A stretch of DNA of 64,000 nucleotides from contig NC_088304.1 of the NCBI RefSeq assembly GCF_032854445.1, positions 11,049,704 to 11,113,703 on the forward strand, in the 5' to 3' direction. This document shows positions 24,301-39,300 of this stretch, in pieces. The position numbers were made by a program, and so were the translations under genes. The notes beneath the pieces are model-generated. The model was given only the letters and a program-made list of their open reading frames with translations, was not told the DNA's origin and made no database searches. This DNA comes from Liolophura sinensis. Lineage: Eukaryota > Mollusca > Polyplacophora > Chitonida > Chitonidae. Positions within the stretch are counted from its first letter, which is position 1. Each line of letters opens with the position of its first letter.

Positions 24301-27300
24301 GCATAGATGTTTTGAGCAAAGCGAAATTGTTATGTATTCACTCCTCTGATAATGGTATTTGTTAAGAATTAAGCAATATTTCAGACTTCATCAACGTATA
24401 AAACTTAAACAGCTTTGACGTCCTTTCCACAATTATTAAGTATTATCTCTTTAGGGAAAGATTAAAGCATTATTTCGGAATTGCTGAAAATATAAAAGTT
24501 AAAAAGCTTTTAACTTGAACAATGCCTCATTATTAGGTATTGACTCATGTCATAATGATATGTCAAGAACTTATAACAATATACACCTTAAATAGTTTTG
24601 TCGTTCTTTAGCAGAACGGAATTAGTATGGACTGATATGGTACTGACTGACGCAATATTTCGAAATATTGTTTAAAACTTAAAGAGTTTAGTCGTCCTCG
24701 TCATTGTCATGATGGTAAAATTCCACTTTACTGCTTAAACCAAACCGGTGAGTGCTGGGTTGGAAACTTTGCCACTGCATTTGTAAACAGAAGGCGATGC
24801 CAGACGATGTAATATGATACGTCAAAACTATCCTATCGGCAAAGATCGATTTAGTTGCTTCTTGGCCGCAAACTGACAGTGATACAACTACAATACAAAA
24901 TGCTTTTCATCCACTATCGTCATCAGGGTAAGATTCAGTGGAAAGTTTACTTCCACGCAGTGTATCATTTGAAAAAAGAATATGAGGATATTTGTCACGT
25001 ATAGAAGAAATAAGATATGAATACACTTGATTTGTGTAAAATCAATAAGAGCCCCCATTTCTTGAATATGACAAGTTTTAACAGGTAACAAGCAGTCACT
25101 GTACTTGAGCAGAGAGCTTTATCTCGGCCATTCCATTATAAGGGTCAAATATCCGGGCCTTTATCTCTACTACATAGTTGGCATCTTCGGCACCTACGCC
25201 CAGCACAAAGGGAGGGGATTTCACGAAGTCTGGCAGAAAAAAAGAGAAAAGAAACATGTCAAATGTTGTTGTCTGAGGTTAAAGGTCATTGTTTGAGATT
25301 AAAGGTTGGGGCAGGTGCTCGTTTGTTGAGACTATCAGGCCTAAGACCAATGAGATCTCGCTGTATAGATACACAGAACAATCAATCCCAATCCAACTGT
25401 ATGGAATCTAGCTCGATTTCTGGACGGATTCTCAATCTGCTGAGCATTCTCGCCAGTTATGATGACCAAAATGCCCGGGCGAGTAACGACTTATTAGACA
25501 AGGTAAGTGCATTCTTACTCGAGTGCCATTTTTAACGAAACACAAAAGGCACAAACAAGGGCGACGTACTGCAGTATGTATTTGTAGATGAAAACCGAGC
25601 TGCAGTCCATTCATAATAGTAGATTTCTCCTGGATTGTGGTGACCTACACGTTCTTTGTATTTGGTTGGTTGAGCAAATTGTTTACGCAATTTTTCGTAT
25701 GAATAAACTTTGGACCTTTATAACTGTCCGCTTTGTTTAATTGTTTACCTCACGTTCTTTTCATATTTGCTTTGGAATTATCAAAACGGCATATATATTA
25801 TGCCGGGTTCAATGAAACAGTATTGGTATTAATACTTAGTGCTGCCTCACTGTAATGATGTGCAAAAGGCCACAGAAATAACCTTTTATCCAATCAGAGT
25901 ACATTGATGGTGATACTTGTTATGCCGTTTTATTGTGAGCATGAAACTATAGATATATCAAATTGCCAATTATTGTAAAGTATTGGACAGGACTTTAGTG
26001 CTATGTACAAAATTTGCTTTGGTACGCATTTGTTCGTGTTATTGAAATCTAACAAAGGACTGCGAGGCAATAATGCATTCTTTGTGAGCCAACATGGTGT
26101 CATAGTGGAAGATACTGTTATAAAAAGAGTTTGTTATAAAAGAGTGTACGAAATACAGCTGCCCACTTGATTTTCACCGTTGACTTACCGCCAAAGTAAA
26201 GAAGACTGGTCTCATTGTCCGAAACGAGCACATACTGGTACGTGAGACGATGACCGGTGTCGTGCTCTGATCGGCTGGTGTTTGTACCCTCATCCACCCA
26301 GAAGGGACAGGAAATGTGAAATTTGTCCAAAACCGCTAGACCTTATAAAATATCAGATCATAATACTGAAATCTTTGGCTATGTATTACATACTTGAATT
26401 GAAGTCGACTTATATATGAGCATCGTACACGATTTAGATACTGGTACTGATTTTATCCATTGGCGTAGAAAATTTCCTGATCCTTTCCAGCTGTTGACTG
26501 CATCTCTTTGGATGATCCCATGCTAATTTTATACTTTATGTTCTTTCTTTGGTGGTTTGTGTTAAATGTTGTTTTGGGTAATTGACCTAGAGATTATTGA
26601 GTTGGAACGTCCATTTTGGTGGACGGCTTCTATAGAAACATCTGTTTCGACCAACAGATTCACTTCAACTGATCACCGATTTCCACAGACGTTTATACTA
26701 TCACCTGGGCTCCAAAACTTGCGAGTCAGAAGAGGAAAATGAAGCCACACCCATTTAGTTTGTTGACATCCACCCCTTCAGACATAACATGATCAAACCG
26801 TCCAGAGCCAGTTCTTGACTGTGTTGATAGCAATTACCGCGGTAACATAATTACATCTTTTATTTACCTCTCCATGGTAGTTACAATTAATTTAACCTGT
26901 AATTATTTTCTAGAACTGGACCGTGGTAGTCGGTGGTTTTTGTGCCTGCTTCAGAATAGGCGAGTAATTTGATTAATTTATTCCAGTCCTGCAAAATGCC
27001 ATACTCATCATTTATAACTTATACTATGGTGATCAGTTTTTGGGAGGTAGAAAACTTGAGTACCCAGTGTAAACGATCGAACTTGGGCAAGTTACTGATA
27101 TGTGACACATGTGACGTACAAATATCAACACCTTATTGGTGTGACGCAAGTGGTCTTCAACGAACTGTGGACAACAGCATGGGCCTCGTCGAGCGCTTGA
27201 CTTAGCCTCCGCGGAGGCTGAGGGGGAACCTACAAATTTCCTGTCCAAAGTCAAGCATGAATCTCAAAAAGACCTCGTTCATAGGCAATCAGATTTTGCT

Positions 27301-30300
27301 TAACTTATAACAGAACAGCCTCGTTCGTCATATTGCAAAGGAGCATACATCGCAGTCTTAAAGCTATAAACATCGTATTTGGTGAACTGTTTTTATTATT
27401 TGATGAAAACCTTTATAGCTCAGGACTATTGCATGGTCAAGATAAATGCATTTCTTCAAAACAAACGATGAGGTTCTCCAGCCTTCAAAAAGGGAAGGGA
27501 CTCTTGTAACCTATAAAACTTCTTTACCGACTTGAATAATAATGTCAGCCGTGATTATTGATAATAACTCGAAATCATTGGTACTGACTCCGTCTTTGTG
27601 ACGTACATACCTGTCTGTGGTGTGATTTGACAGCTTCCTCGGTATGGCGGTAGATTCATAGTGAAGAACTCACTCACGGTTCCCGGAGACTTGTTTTTCA
27701 TCCCGGATACGTGCAGTTGAAGCCGGTAAATATAGTCATGGGCGAGGCTATATGGCTTGATGGAGATAGAGGAAATATTCACCCCTGAAATAGTGGTCAG
27801 ATTATATTGTTTAACAGCTCGGGTCGATATCACAAATCCTTTTTTTTTAAATTTTAATGCTGGAATGGTTTGTGTTGAAACGGTAAATACTTGCTTATAT
27901 ATTCATGTATTGGGTTAAAGTTTGACTAATGGAACCCACTCAGTTATCTTCCCATGGGCAACATCCACACGCCGCTATGCCTATCTTGGTCATGGGCCAT
28001 AACTAAATACTATTTCCCACTGATCAGGGATAAGGAAATGACGATGAAACATTCGGCCTTCTATCATTCAGGCTTTGCCCCGTTTCCTCCCATAATAAAT
28101 AAATAAATAAAAGTGAGGGCTCACTATCGTGTCGAAAACCTTAACCGTCTCGTATTTTTCACCTTGTTCTTGCCACGATATGGCTGAAATATTGCCGATG
28201 TGGCGTTAAGCCATAATCATTCATTCATTCATTCTTCTATAGGTAGATAAACTCACCTGTAGAAGTCAAGCTCCTCAGCTCTGTCACCTCTTCTACTGAG
28301 TCCTGGAGATGAGCACGCCTGTGTAATGTCCACTGGTACTCGATTGTCTCTAGATCTTCCAGGGAACAGTCTTCACATTTGCTTTCTAGAGTTATCGAAA
28401 ACTCTGTGTTCTTCTTCCGAAGGCAATTCACCTTACACCTTTAACAAAGGTAGATAATACATGTATATGCTGGTGTGGCAGTGAAATATTTTAACCAATA
28501 TATCGTGGCCTCGGCGGCTGTTTTATATGTTATAAAGAAAAACAAATCTTACACTCATTTCAAAAACCAGAAGATAATTAATCAAATTGTTCCATAAAAA
28601 TGTCATGTTTTGAATTACTTGTCACTGAAAGAGACGAAACCCAAAATTTCTGAAATATTACTATCTGTGCTTTCATTATTTATTTATTTATTTGATTGGT
28701 GTTTTACGCCGTACTCAAGAATATTTCATTTATACGACGGCGGCCAGCATTTTGGTGGGAGGAAACGGGGCAAAGCCCGGGGGAAACCCACGACCATCCG
28801 GAGGTTGCTGACAGACCTTCCCACGTACGGCCGGAGAGGAAGCCAGCATGAGCTGGACCTGAACTCACAGCAACCGCATTGATGAGAGGCTCGTGGGTAA
28901 TTACTCTGCGCTTGCGCGCTAACCGACTGAGCCACGGGGGCCCCGTGCTTTCAATAGATTTTAATGATAACTGGGCTTCTGTCAATACTATCAGCCTTTG
29001 TCAATTTCATTTATCACGGGGGTTTACTTGGTTGTTAAACATGGTGTAGTCCGTTTTCATGTTGCTACATAAAGCAGTCAGTGACATCACTTATCAGTCC
29101 TATTTGGATACTAGAGACGCTTAATTAGAAGTTACAAGTTGTAAATTTAACCTTAAACTACAATTAGTTTGCCCATTGTAGTTTGAAGTTACAACTTAAG
29201 TTGAACTGGTAACTTCTAACTAAAGGTCTCTTAATATTACAAAATATTTCTGAAGGTGTTTTAGACTTATGTCAGACTTAGACTTATGTCAGACTTAGAC
29301 TTATGTCAGACTTAGACTTAACTAGTCCTGAACTAAGATTTTAACTTGAACATTTAATTTTTGATTTTGTCTTGAAGGACTGAGATTTAAAATAAACATT
29401 TCAGTTTTAGTGCACTAAACTTTCAAGTCAATACTATTTTGGACTTAAGTCTATGACAGCTCCATAACCCAGGGGCCTGGACACATAAAACAAAAACACT
29501 AATTAGTTTTTCAATTCGAAAGTATATATTCACAGTTTCTTATAATGTGTTTAACGGTAAACATTTTTACGGCAGCAATGTCATTTAACCATGAAAGTTC
29601 CCGTGATCAGTTACATGTATGTAGTTAGGACAAGTGGCCAACATATTTCAACGAACTCCCCTACAAGCGACACACCTTGGTTCAAAAGCAGAAACGAAGT
29701 AAAAGTAAAGAAAAAAAATCAGATCCGGTATACAGGATATGAACGTTTTTGTTTCAGAAAAAAAACAAGGTTCAAAAGATAGACAAACATGCACAAAGTC
29801 TATCTTTTTCGGGGAATCCATTTGTTACAGCGTCCAATTAGTTAGTCAGTGAGGATATAATTAGAGACGTAAAGCATAAAGAGTAAAACCACAGTCGCGA
29901 CAACAGTGTGATATCCGGCATGTGCTCACACGAAGCCTGTGAAATTCGGCCTCTTTGTGAGTTTATCTTAGTTAGGATTTTACTCTAACAGCTCATGTAA
30001 GTGCTTAAACAGTAGCAAATAACACCCTTCCTGGGCAGAAATCCGGGAAATCCTCTTACTCACATGTGTTAGACAGGTCCTCCTTTCAGCTGACATTTGG
30101 CAGTAGACGCGGGCGTTTGACCACTGATACCATTGCTAATCCCTTGGACAACCACAACATTGTTTACAAATTTAGCCTCCCAACCACCTCCACACATGGG
30201 GAGAATATGGAAAAGATTGACGGCTCTACAATATTACCTCCCGACACAAAAAAGTGCAACAAGTACAAAAAAATCGCAAAAAAAAATCATAAATTTCTGT

Positions 30301-33300
30301 TTTTGTTTTGAGATTCAGCATGATTTGAGAGTTTTCTTTTCCTTGCAGTTTGGTATTTGTTTTCTTGAACACTTGCTCAGTACTGGTGAGGCCCATGCAT
30401 TGCGGTATGGTGTGGCACGGTAACAAGTTATATGTTTAGTTTCTTAAACCGCGTTCAAAAGGCTCGATTTGTCGTATCAACTCGACCAGTTTCAACAGTC
30501 GAAAAAAAAATACAACACTCGCTATTTCACAAAGCGCGTCTGTGCCTTCAAATAGTATGATTTAACTCTTGACAAGTTTTCATTGAACTTAGCACACATA
30601 TTCAGTATTTGCAACAATAATGATGGAGCATTATGTAAGAGACTAAACTCGATAAGAGAAACTTCATGGTTATTGGTTAATAATTCACCAAAAACGAGAA
30701 AACTACATACCCAACTTTAGCACGCCTGTTCGCCATCAACTGAAAAATAAACCCCAGTACTATAGCAAACTGTAAATTACCTTAATTCCAACAGCGGTGG
30801 CCTCCCTGAAATGAGGTGTAGAATCTGGGAAGCACTACCTCTCCGAACGTCTTTGGTAGCGCCAACACGCAGGACGTGCCATCTGTCCGCCTCCAGACAC
30901 CCCGGAGGTGCAACTACCTTTCCCGGCTCGTCCATTGCCAGGCAGGCGGGACAAGTCGCCAGAACCCCAGACTCGGCGAGATTCTCGGCCGAGTTGAGGT
31001 CGCCAGCTTTGTGGCATGTCCAGGAGAAGGTCAAACCTTGAGGGTTTCCTGGTATGACATCAGGGTCAAAAGACAACCCGGCAACGTCAACTATGGTGGA
31101 TTGGGTTGTTCCCGCCGATTTCGACGTTCCACCCTTCACTCGCACAACCAACGGTGACACGAGAATGTTTACCGTGATCTCGTCCGTGAAAATCAGCTCG
31201 GGGTGTTCTCTAAAGGAGGTGTGGAAGCTCACCGTGTACTTACCGGGCGGAAGCTGTCTGGGGGCAATGTATAATACAGTGCTTTTTGACTGTGCTATAT
31301 CCACCGGAATTCCAGCCTTAATTATCTTCCAGAAAAATTCCGAAGTGAGATTTTTGCACAGCACGTCAATCGCTGCTGTTAGTGTCAATCGTTCGGAAAA
31401 GAGTTTCGTCACTTGTTTCTGCCCACGAAATGGGCTTCCTGGTCCGAAGCAAGAATTTGACACCGTCGTTGTGTTTGAAACGTTTTTCGATGACACAGCG
31501 TTGGAACATTGAGCTGTTACCGTTACAACACCAGTATCGGTGTAGATGTGTTGAATAGTAGCGGGCAAAGTGTTTACAATGTCAGAAGCACTGCCGTCAG
31601 AGTATTTAATGACGCAAGTGACGTTTGTAGGTGATGGAGAATCTTCAGCTAAAGTGAGATCCACAAAACTTTTGCCGGGAGGATAGATCACTTCTTGAAG
31701 TATAAGATTCACAGCAGAAATAGGCCAAAACATGGCAACGTCCCTAACCAAGTTCCGTTCTTCAAACAACTCGCTGCTGATAATAATTCGTGGACTGAAA
31801 ACGCCTGGAGCATTGTAGAGTTTACTTGTAGCTAAATAAAACGTCTGGTGCAGGTCCATTACCGTGCAGGTTTCTACTGTTCCGTCGCCAAAATAAATAT
31901 CAAGAGTAACCCTAGAGCCATATGGTCCACCGACAATTAACAGTCCAAGGCCGTCAACGTTGACCACGCCCTGCGTAATGTTGGCTTCAACAGTCAACAC
32001 CCCGACGGTAACAGGCAGCTGTCGGATGGCAATGGAACTGTTTAAAACTTCTATTGTGACAGATGAGTTGTAAATGCCTCTCTTTTGGAAAAAGTGGTTG
32101 TTCGTCCAAAAAGTGAAGTTGACTGGACCAACAGTGTTGCCATCGTCATAGGTCCAAGTGAACTGGACGTTTGGAGGTATATAGGTGTCCTGGAACAGAT
32201 GAATGGTGTACACGACTTCCGCTTGAGTATCAGCGCTTCCAAAGCCCACAGCACGAGGGTAGTCGATGATAAAATCATCAGCAGTGAACCGTTGTACCTC
32301 CACCAAACAGCTCCTCTCCGCCGTGCTGACAGGATTAGAACAATTCAGGGACAGTTGGTAGGTCTGTGGGACGGTGAACTCCATGGGAAATACTCCACTA
32401 GTCACATCTGCCCAGGTTACGTCTAAACATTCATTTTTTGAACAGTCTATCGCCTCACCGAAAGGCTGCCGAAAGACTAAACAAGACGCATTTGTAGGGC
32501 TCTCCGCAAACAGGTCGTCCAGTGTAATGTGCATCATCAATGACCCCGGTGGAATAGTTATCAGTGGAATGCAAGAAATACCAAAACTAGGCACTGGATG
32601 AAATGCAGAGAATTCTTTGTGAAGGGTTTGATCAAATCGGCCGTTGCTGATGTTGACTACCATATCGAAAACACCGGAATCATTGTATACATGGGATATC
32701 AACAGATTTGTAGACCGGAACATTCCAATATCAGAGTGATAAAAGTACGAGTTGTCCCCAAAATCGACTTCATAACGTTGTCCCCATCCTGTGGTATTGA
32801 CGATTTCAACAGTGAATTCTTCGCCAACGACAACCAAACCGGTGTCTGCATACAAACTCACATTGATTGGGTCCCAGACACTAGCGTTTACATAGATAGT
32901 CTGCTCAGAGACAGGAGATGTAATTGTAACCGTTAGTGAGATGTCGCCTTGTGGGAGACCTGAATGAAGGATGTATGGTTCGGACAGGTTTGACGAATCT
33001 AAAGTCGTGTTTGTAAGCGTATTTGTGCCGTTTAATACCTCGATAGAGAGGTTGCCCATGTAGTTGATGTAAGGTGAGGTGGAGTAGAGTAGTATATTAG
33101 CGTCAGATCTGTCAGATGTCAGACTGGTGACAAAATCGCTGACTTCAACCAACACGACAAAGGTGCGGACAGCGCTAATTGAACCAAGGGCGTTTGAGGC
33201 AACAATTTCTACATCAGTGCGGCCCAGTGTTCTGATGAAGTGAGTAAAAGAGCTGCTACTGTGATGATCATAGCACATTAGCCATACCGTGTCGTGCCAA

Positions 33301-36300
33301 AACCCCGCTAAACTCCATTCGTAATCTATGCTACTTCCTGAATCGACAGTCGAATTAATCGCTATTGATGTGTTTATAAGCACAAAGTCTGGAACGTGTA
33401 CAGTTAAATTCTCCATCTCGTTCACATAGTAGTAGACGGTGGTGTTGACGCTTCCGTAGCTGACGTTATTAAACAGTGTTATGTTGATACTATAATAACC
33501 TAAAGCGCCAAAGTAGGACGGCAGAAACGTGACGTAGCCAGTGTTCGTGCCATTCTCGATCGCGAGAGTTGACCCGCATATGTCAGACTCGTCTATTTCA
33601 CAAAGCGTTTTCAAGTCAGATCCTTGTGAAAAGTTAAATCTGACGGCACCCACTACGTCACTTCCCTTCTTCCCCAAAATAGTGCGACTTCCGGGTGAGC
33701 TGATTTGCAAACCTGTCACCGGTTCTTCAACGAACAGTCGTTCCTGGGTGGAAACATAAGACAAGAGGTTCGTACACCCGGCGGTGATGAGGTCACTTCC
33801 CGTCTGCGTGTAATTGTATGTAAGTCTAAATGGAAACGCGTCCGGATTCTTCCCAACATCTATGGATAGTGCTATCTGCCCATACTGATACTTTAATGTG
33901 CACTCGGTGTTGTTTTGTGGAAAGACAAACAGGGTAAGTGCTACGTTTTCATATAAACTGACGTAAGTCTGATTTAATTCTAAAACCACGTCTAATCCTG
34001 TGATACCTGTAAGCAAAGGAAAGACAAAAGAACGTTCTGCAACACACCACTAAGATGCTCTCTGCATATCAAACGAAAGTTGGTTCCTTATTTCCTCAAT
34101 GCGCTGGGAAACCAAAAAAATCATCGTCTTTCATGAGGATAGAGTATTTTCAGTCATTCTGACCAGTCACGTCTAATAAACTGCATCTAACGTCAGCTGT
34201 ATTTCTTTTTTACCTAAATTTGCTTAAACGAAAAGAAAACATAAAAATGATGTCAAAATAAGATGAATGAGCGTGAAAGAGCGCGAAAAGGGTATTCAAG
34301 TATTTTCTGTATGGTGGGTATTTGGGACCCCCTTTTAGTATGTACGATCTGCGCAAAAGTTATGTTTTAAATAAAGATGTGATGCATGTCTAATAAATTT
34401 AGTTGAATGTAAATTTATTGCTTATATCCAAACACATGCATTTATAACTAAAATAATATTTATTAATGTATTAAAAACTAAATACACGTATGAGCAACAT
34501 CCAACTGGACACATTTGTCATCGGACAGGGCCAAATTCTAGTGTAAATATATTTATTGAACATCTTTTACACCCTCATTTAATACACCATTACGCAAAGG
34601 CAGTGATATCTAAAAGGTTGGCCCAAATACCCACCTTAAAATCATTTTCAAGTGTTTTTCCCCTTTAAAGAAAAATCGAAAAAAAAACCCATTGGAAATC
34701 CACATTTACATCTAGGTTTTCGCATTCTTTTATCTGAAATATTTATATTTTTCTATTTTGTTTTCTTCAGTTTTATGCCATGATGCCGTTGTGCCGTACT
34801 AGGGAAGGTCGTGGGTTTCCCCCGAGCTCTTCCCGGTTTCCTCCTACCACAATCCTTCAGTACGATGTGAAACACTCATTAAATAAATATATGAATGAAA
34901 CTATTGTGTTTTCTCCGGGTTTAGTCTGTCTGCGCATGTCTCTTGTATTATACATTTAGTTAGAAATACCGGTGGTACGATACCGTATCCCAGGATATAC
35001 TTATTACTGTGACATTTAATAAGAATGCAATATGCGGTGAAAAATGACTACATTAATTTCTACCAGCATATTGCTCATAAATCTCTTCTTGCATTGTTAA
35101 CTTTTAACTGCTGTCTTACTTTGGATACAAATTTACATGATTTTTCTGAAGATGCTTACTGCATTATTTACAGTGGCCTGCTTTACACAAGCACACAGAT
35201 TTACACAGCTTTTCAACCCTTTCAATTCGAGACGAAAACTCCGTCTCTAGGGGTTTACATAAACTGATGCACAATGATTTGCAGAAGTAAATAGCCTTAA
35301 ACTCTCCCTTAGTACAGAAAGCAATGGCTCTAAATGGCTGCTTCATAGTTTGGATCACATGCTCAGTATAATATGAGTTACACAGATTCCTAATGGTTGA
35401 CCACACTTTGCTAATTACGGAATTAATTCGTTTTATCAAAGACAGCGAGATTAAAACTGAATGCGTCGTACTGTTTGTATGTCTTATCTGTGATCACACA
35501 AATCGAAAGGAAACACTAAAGGTTAAAGGCTTCAAAAATGTATTCTATGAAAAAGATTGTTGCCATGGGGCAGATTTCTTTGACTTTTTTCCAGTTGTGA
35601 GAGTGGCTTTTTAAGTTATTTGAAATGTACGGGATCTGTTCTACTTGTCTTTTGTTTCTTGTTTCTTGAAGTCGTCTATTCATCAGTTCATTGTATCTGT
35701 TTTAACATTGCGTCTGTTTTCTTGTCAGTATCCTTCAATTCAACACAAATCAAATAAATTAATGCATTGAACGTTTATCGAATGTAAGTCCCCTTGTAAG
35801 GTACTTCACGTGGAATCCCTTTACTAGCATTTTGTCTTGGATCAACTTATTACCATGTAGTTTATGTCTGGAAAAACTAGTAGATATTGTTTAAATCAAT
35901 AATGAATTACAATTGTTGATTTGGGAGTAAAATAAACTGTATATTCAGCATACACTTACCTAGAGACCCGGTGTACATAGCTAAAATCATTCCCCACCAC
36001 ATGCGCACTGTAATTCGGTTTCCTTCCATAATAACGTCAAGTCGGCTAATCTTGCTTCAGGTTACTGGCGATAGAGTTCTGCTGCTGACAGCACATGCCG
36101 TCTTCAAGTTACATATCACTTTCTGGCGTCGGACAAATCAGTTTAAATATCAAAAGGTTGGTAAAACCAGAATTATAGTTTGAACTTTGCAAAGAAGTAC
36201 CAGGTCATGTGCATGTTACTCGCAGAAATCAGCCATGTATACCGGTAAGATAGGTGCGTTTTCCAGAGTGAGCTTGCCATGTAAGTGCCATTGACCTTTT

Positions 36301-39300
36301 ATACGCGATATTAATCGATAAAATATTAAAATAAACTGAATGTAATTTAATTAGTCAAATAGCATTGACGTGTGCTGGACATGCCAATGAGAGTTTCTGG
36401 TGTGTTAAATTGAGGCCGGGTTGCATTTGCGTGACCAGAAGTCTTTTATACAGAAGAGAAAACAGTTAATTATTCAAGGGTATATCCGACGGAAACAATG
36501 GCTTGTTAATTGACACGTATCCTTTATCGTGGAACTAAAGTGAAATGCTGGGATATGGACGAATTGTTTCGTTCACACCGTGAACTAGTCGTCGATTGGT
36601 ACATAAAAAAACCCCGATCAGATGTATAAATACAAGGCTTCACGGTATTATTTATGGGACTCTGTAAATATATCACATGAAATCAATGCATAAATAAAAA
36701 GTCCGTCACGTCCCTATTTATTAGGTGTTTCTCTGGTTACTATTTTTAATTCTCCCTCGGTAATACCTGCGTACGCGCCATTAACTGTATACATTGTTAT
36801 GTATGACTATTTAATGTTTTCGTGTACTGTTAGTCTGCGGACCTTTGTGAAAGCATAACAGGCCCTTTGATATATGTACAGCGCGGACCTGGCCGAAAGC
36901 ACCTTGTTCAATGCTCTGTTTATTTAACTGGCTGTTCATTGGCTGTTAATTCTGTGTCTAAGAATAGTTGAATCCACGTGGACCGTATATAAGCCGTGTT
37001 TTCTGTGCAGAGTGGAGGTATTTTTGCTGCATCCACTGTGAGCCAGGAGAGTCTGCGACGCTCTCGTATCGAGTCCATTATTTTGATATGAGCTGGTGAT
37101 GCCAGTTTCATTTGGGAGGACAGATTTTTATGCCGGCACCGTTTGTGTACCACAGTAGTACTGATGTCTGGTTTATGTGAATTTCTGCGGAAGTCACGTT
37201 TATTGGTGTTCGGATCTTTATTATGATTATACAGTGTGGACTGTGTAATTTGTTTAACACGCTGACCTCACCTGACCGACAAGGTCGCAAGGACTCTAAA
37301 CTGAAGTTTTCAGTTTTGGCAAAGAACGTTCGTTCTGCCACAAGGTGACATTACTCTACGTCTCTGAACGGCTCGTTTGTGAGTTTCTGCGGGAGCTGTG
37401 ACTGATCTAAAGTGGATTATACCTCCATGCCTGTATTTACCCTGTGTTGTACTCTGCGGGTGTGACGTCATTCAAAGGCTTGACTGTTCCAGTTCTGTGT
37501 AACCTGTGTACTGTGTTCGTGTTCGCTAACCTGGCGAAGTACCTGTCTAGGACAATTTGTGACTTGTGTGAATTGTGTGTTTATCCCATGGTCTTTGCGT
37601 TGGATTTCCTGGAATACATTCCTTGGGATGCAAAGGTGAACTGGAAACTTTTAAAGACCGGTAATACTGATGTGTATGTTGTTGTTGTTGTTGAACTGTC
37701 TGTAAAACTGTACGTCTCATTTTATATATAAAGCATTGTTTACATTGTAATATTGAGTCACTGAGTCTGTTTTCTGTTGCCGTTTTCAATACCGTAACAA
37801 CATTTTATGTTTGCAAAGTTGATGACGAACTTTCAAAGAATGCTGCGGCTGTTTGTTATATACGCAGGCGCAGTATGATTACGAATATCCCCACATGTAA
37901 AGAAGCAGAGAGAAATGTTTACAGCAAAATTAACAGATTGAATATGTCCTGCACAATTCGAAAAAACCTCCTAACAAATACCATATGACAAATCACATTG
38001 AAGGAAAAACGTTATAGGATTATCCACGTATTAACAGAATTATTTATTTACCCATTTTATAAGCATTTCACAGAGGCATCAAGCACGTATTACTTCTAAA
38101 AATAAACCAGTTATCACCAAGCAGAGCCGATCCTTTCTGATCTGTGAGGTCTTATGATCAAATCCAGTTCAAGTCCTACCAGGCCGAGTGGTTGGGGTGG
38201 TAGCGCAGCGCAGTACCCCAGGAGCTTGTTGGCAATGCGATCGCTGCGAGTTCAAGTCCAGCTCGTGCTTATATCCGCTCCTTTCGTATGTGGGAAGTAC
38301 ATTTACAACATAGGGATGATCCTGTCTTGTGGCAGGGAGTCCGTGCCGCCAAAGTGTTGCCGCCACTGAAGTATTATGCCAAAAACATGCCAAGCGATGC
38401 AGCAACCAGTATTATTTTTGAAGTCTTCGGTATGACCCGATCCATGTTTAATCCCTGGTCTCCCGACTTCTAGGCGGACGCTCTAGCCACTAGGCCACCG
38501 AGGCGGTCACGACACCATGGAGACAAAAAAGTAAGGAGAAATTTCTGTGCATAGTATACCAATAATGCGAGAACTTAATCCAACCAGTGCTCTACCGGAT
38601 ACAACATTGCGCTCGTGCAAAGTTAAAAACGGGCCGAACATGCATAAACGTTACACTTTGATACGAGAGAATTTTTATCGTCGTTTCATAATTAATCATA
38701 AATGAGTCTGTTTTGTTTAATTTTCTAAATTGGATATGGCATTCAGCGATATAAAGGATACCAAGTTATTCACCTTCACTTTAATATTTTAACAGCAGAG
38801 TATAGTTCAGGGATGTTCGGGTTTGCTTAAACCTGTGTTTACTCCATGCGTCAAAACAGACATTCGCATACAATTCTTAAACCAAAATGGACGTTCCCAT
38901 ACAATAAAACACCTTAACAACGCCAAAATCATCATACACCAAGAAAATAGTATCAAGTACACATTTAGGATGCAATCACGTAGGGAGAAACAATCAATGG
39001 TTTCCTTGGATGACGGAAATATAATTACGTATAGCATGAAGAGTAAAACTAGAGCAGAGACGACAGCATGATAGTTGGCAAACAGTAACACGTATCAAAT
39101 GAAATAAGGCCTCTTGTCAATTTTCGTCAGTCAGGGTTTTACTCTAACTTTTCATGTAAAAGAGTAGCGATGTATACGTCCCCTACCACATGGCTTAAGC
39201 AGAGTCAAGTAGAAAAAACATATGCAGTGATGTTAATTCCAAATTGTGGAACGTCACTGGTCTAGAATTACCCAAAATGCTGTGATGTCATCACATTTAA

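Larger units (their letters stand above)
28439..30780 (-). other. Intron 23
   Basis: It contains a SINE (28676-28943), a short inverted-repeat element (29108-29235), a 17-bp minisatellite (29264-29320) and a family C copy (29865-30025). The rest is AT-rich. Confidence 0.7.

Noticed and set aside
27785-27845. Extending exon 25 upstream to the AAAAAAAAG at about 27848
   Set aside because: The site follows a purine run with no pyrimidine tract. The ATTTCAG at 27785-27786 fits phase and the REJ alignment.
38178-38296. Genuine tRNA gene at SINE heads (also 19150, 28943 and 40524)
   Set aside because: A and B boxes are present but no cloverleaf closes, and each is attached to the shared SINE body and tail.
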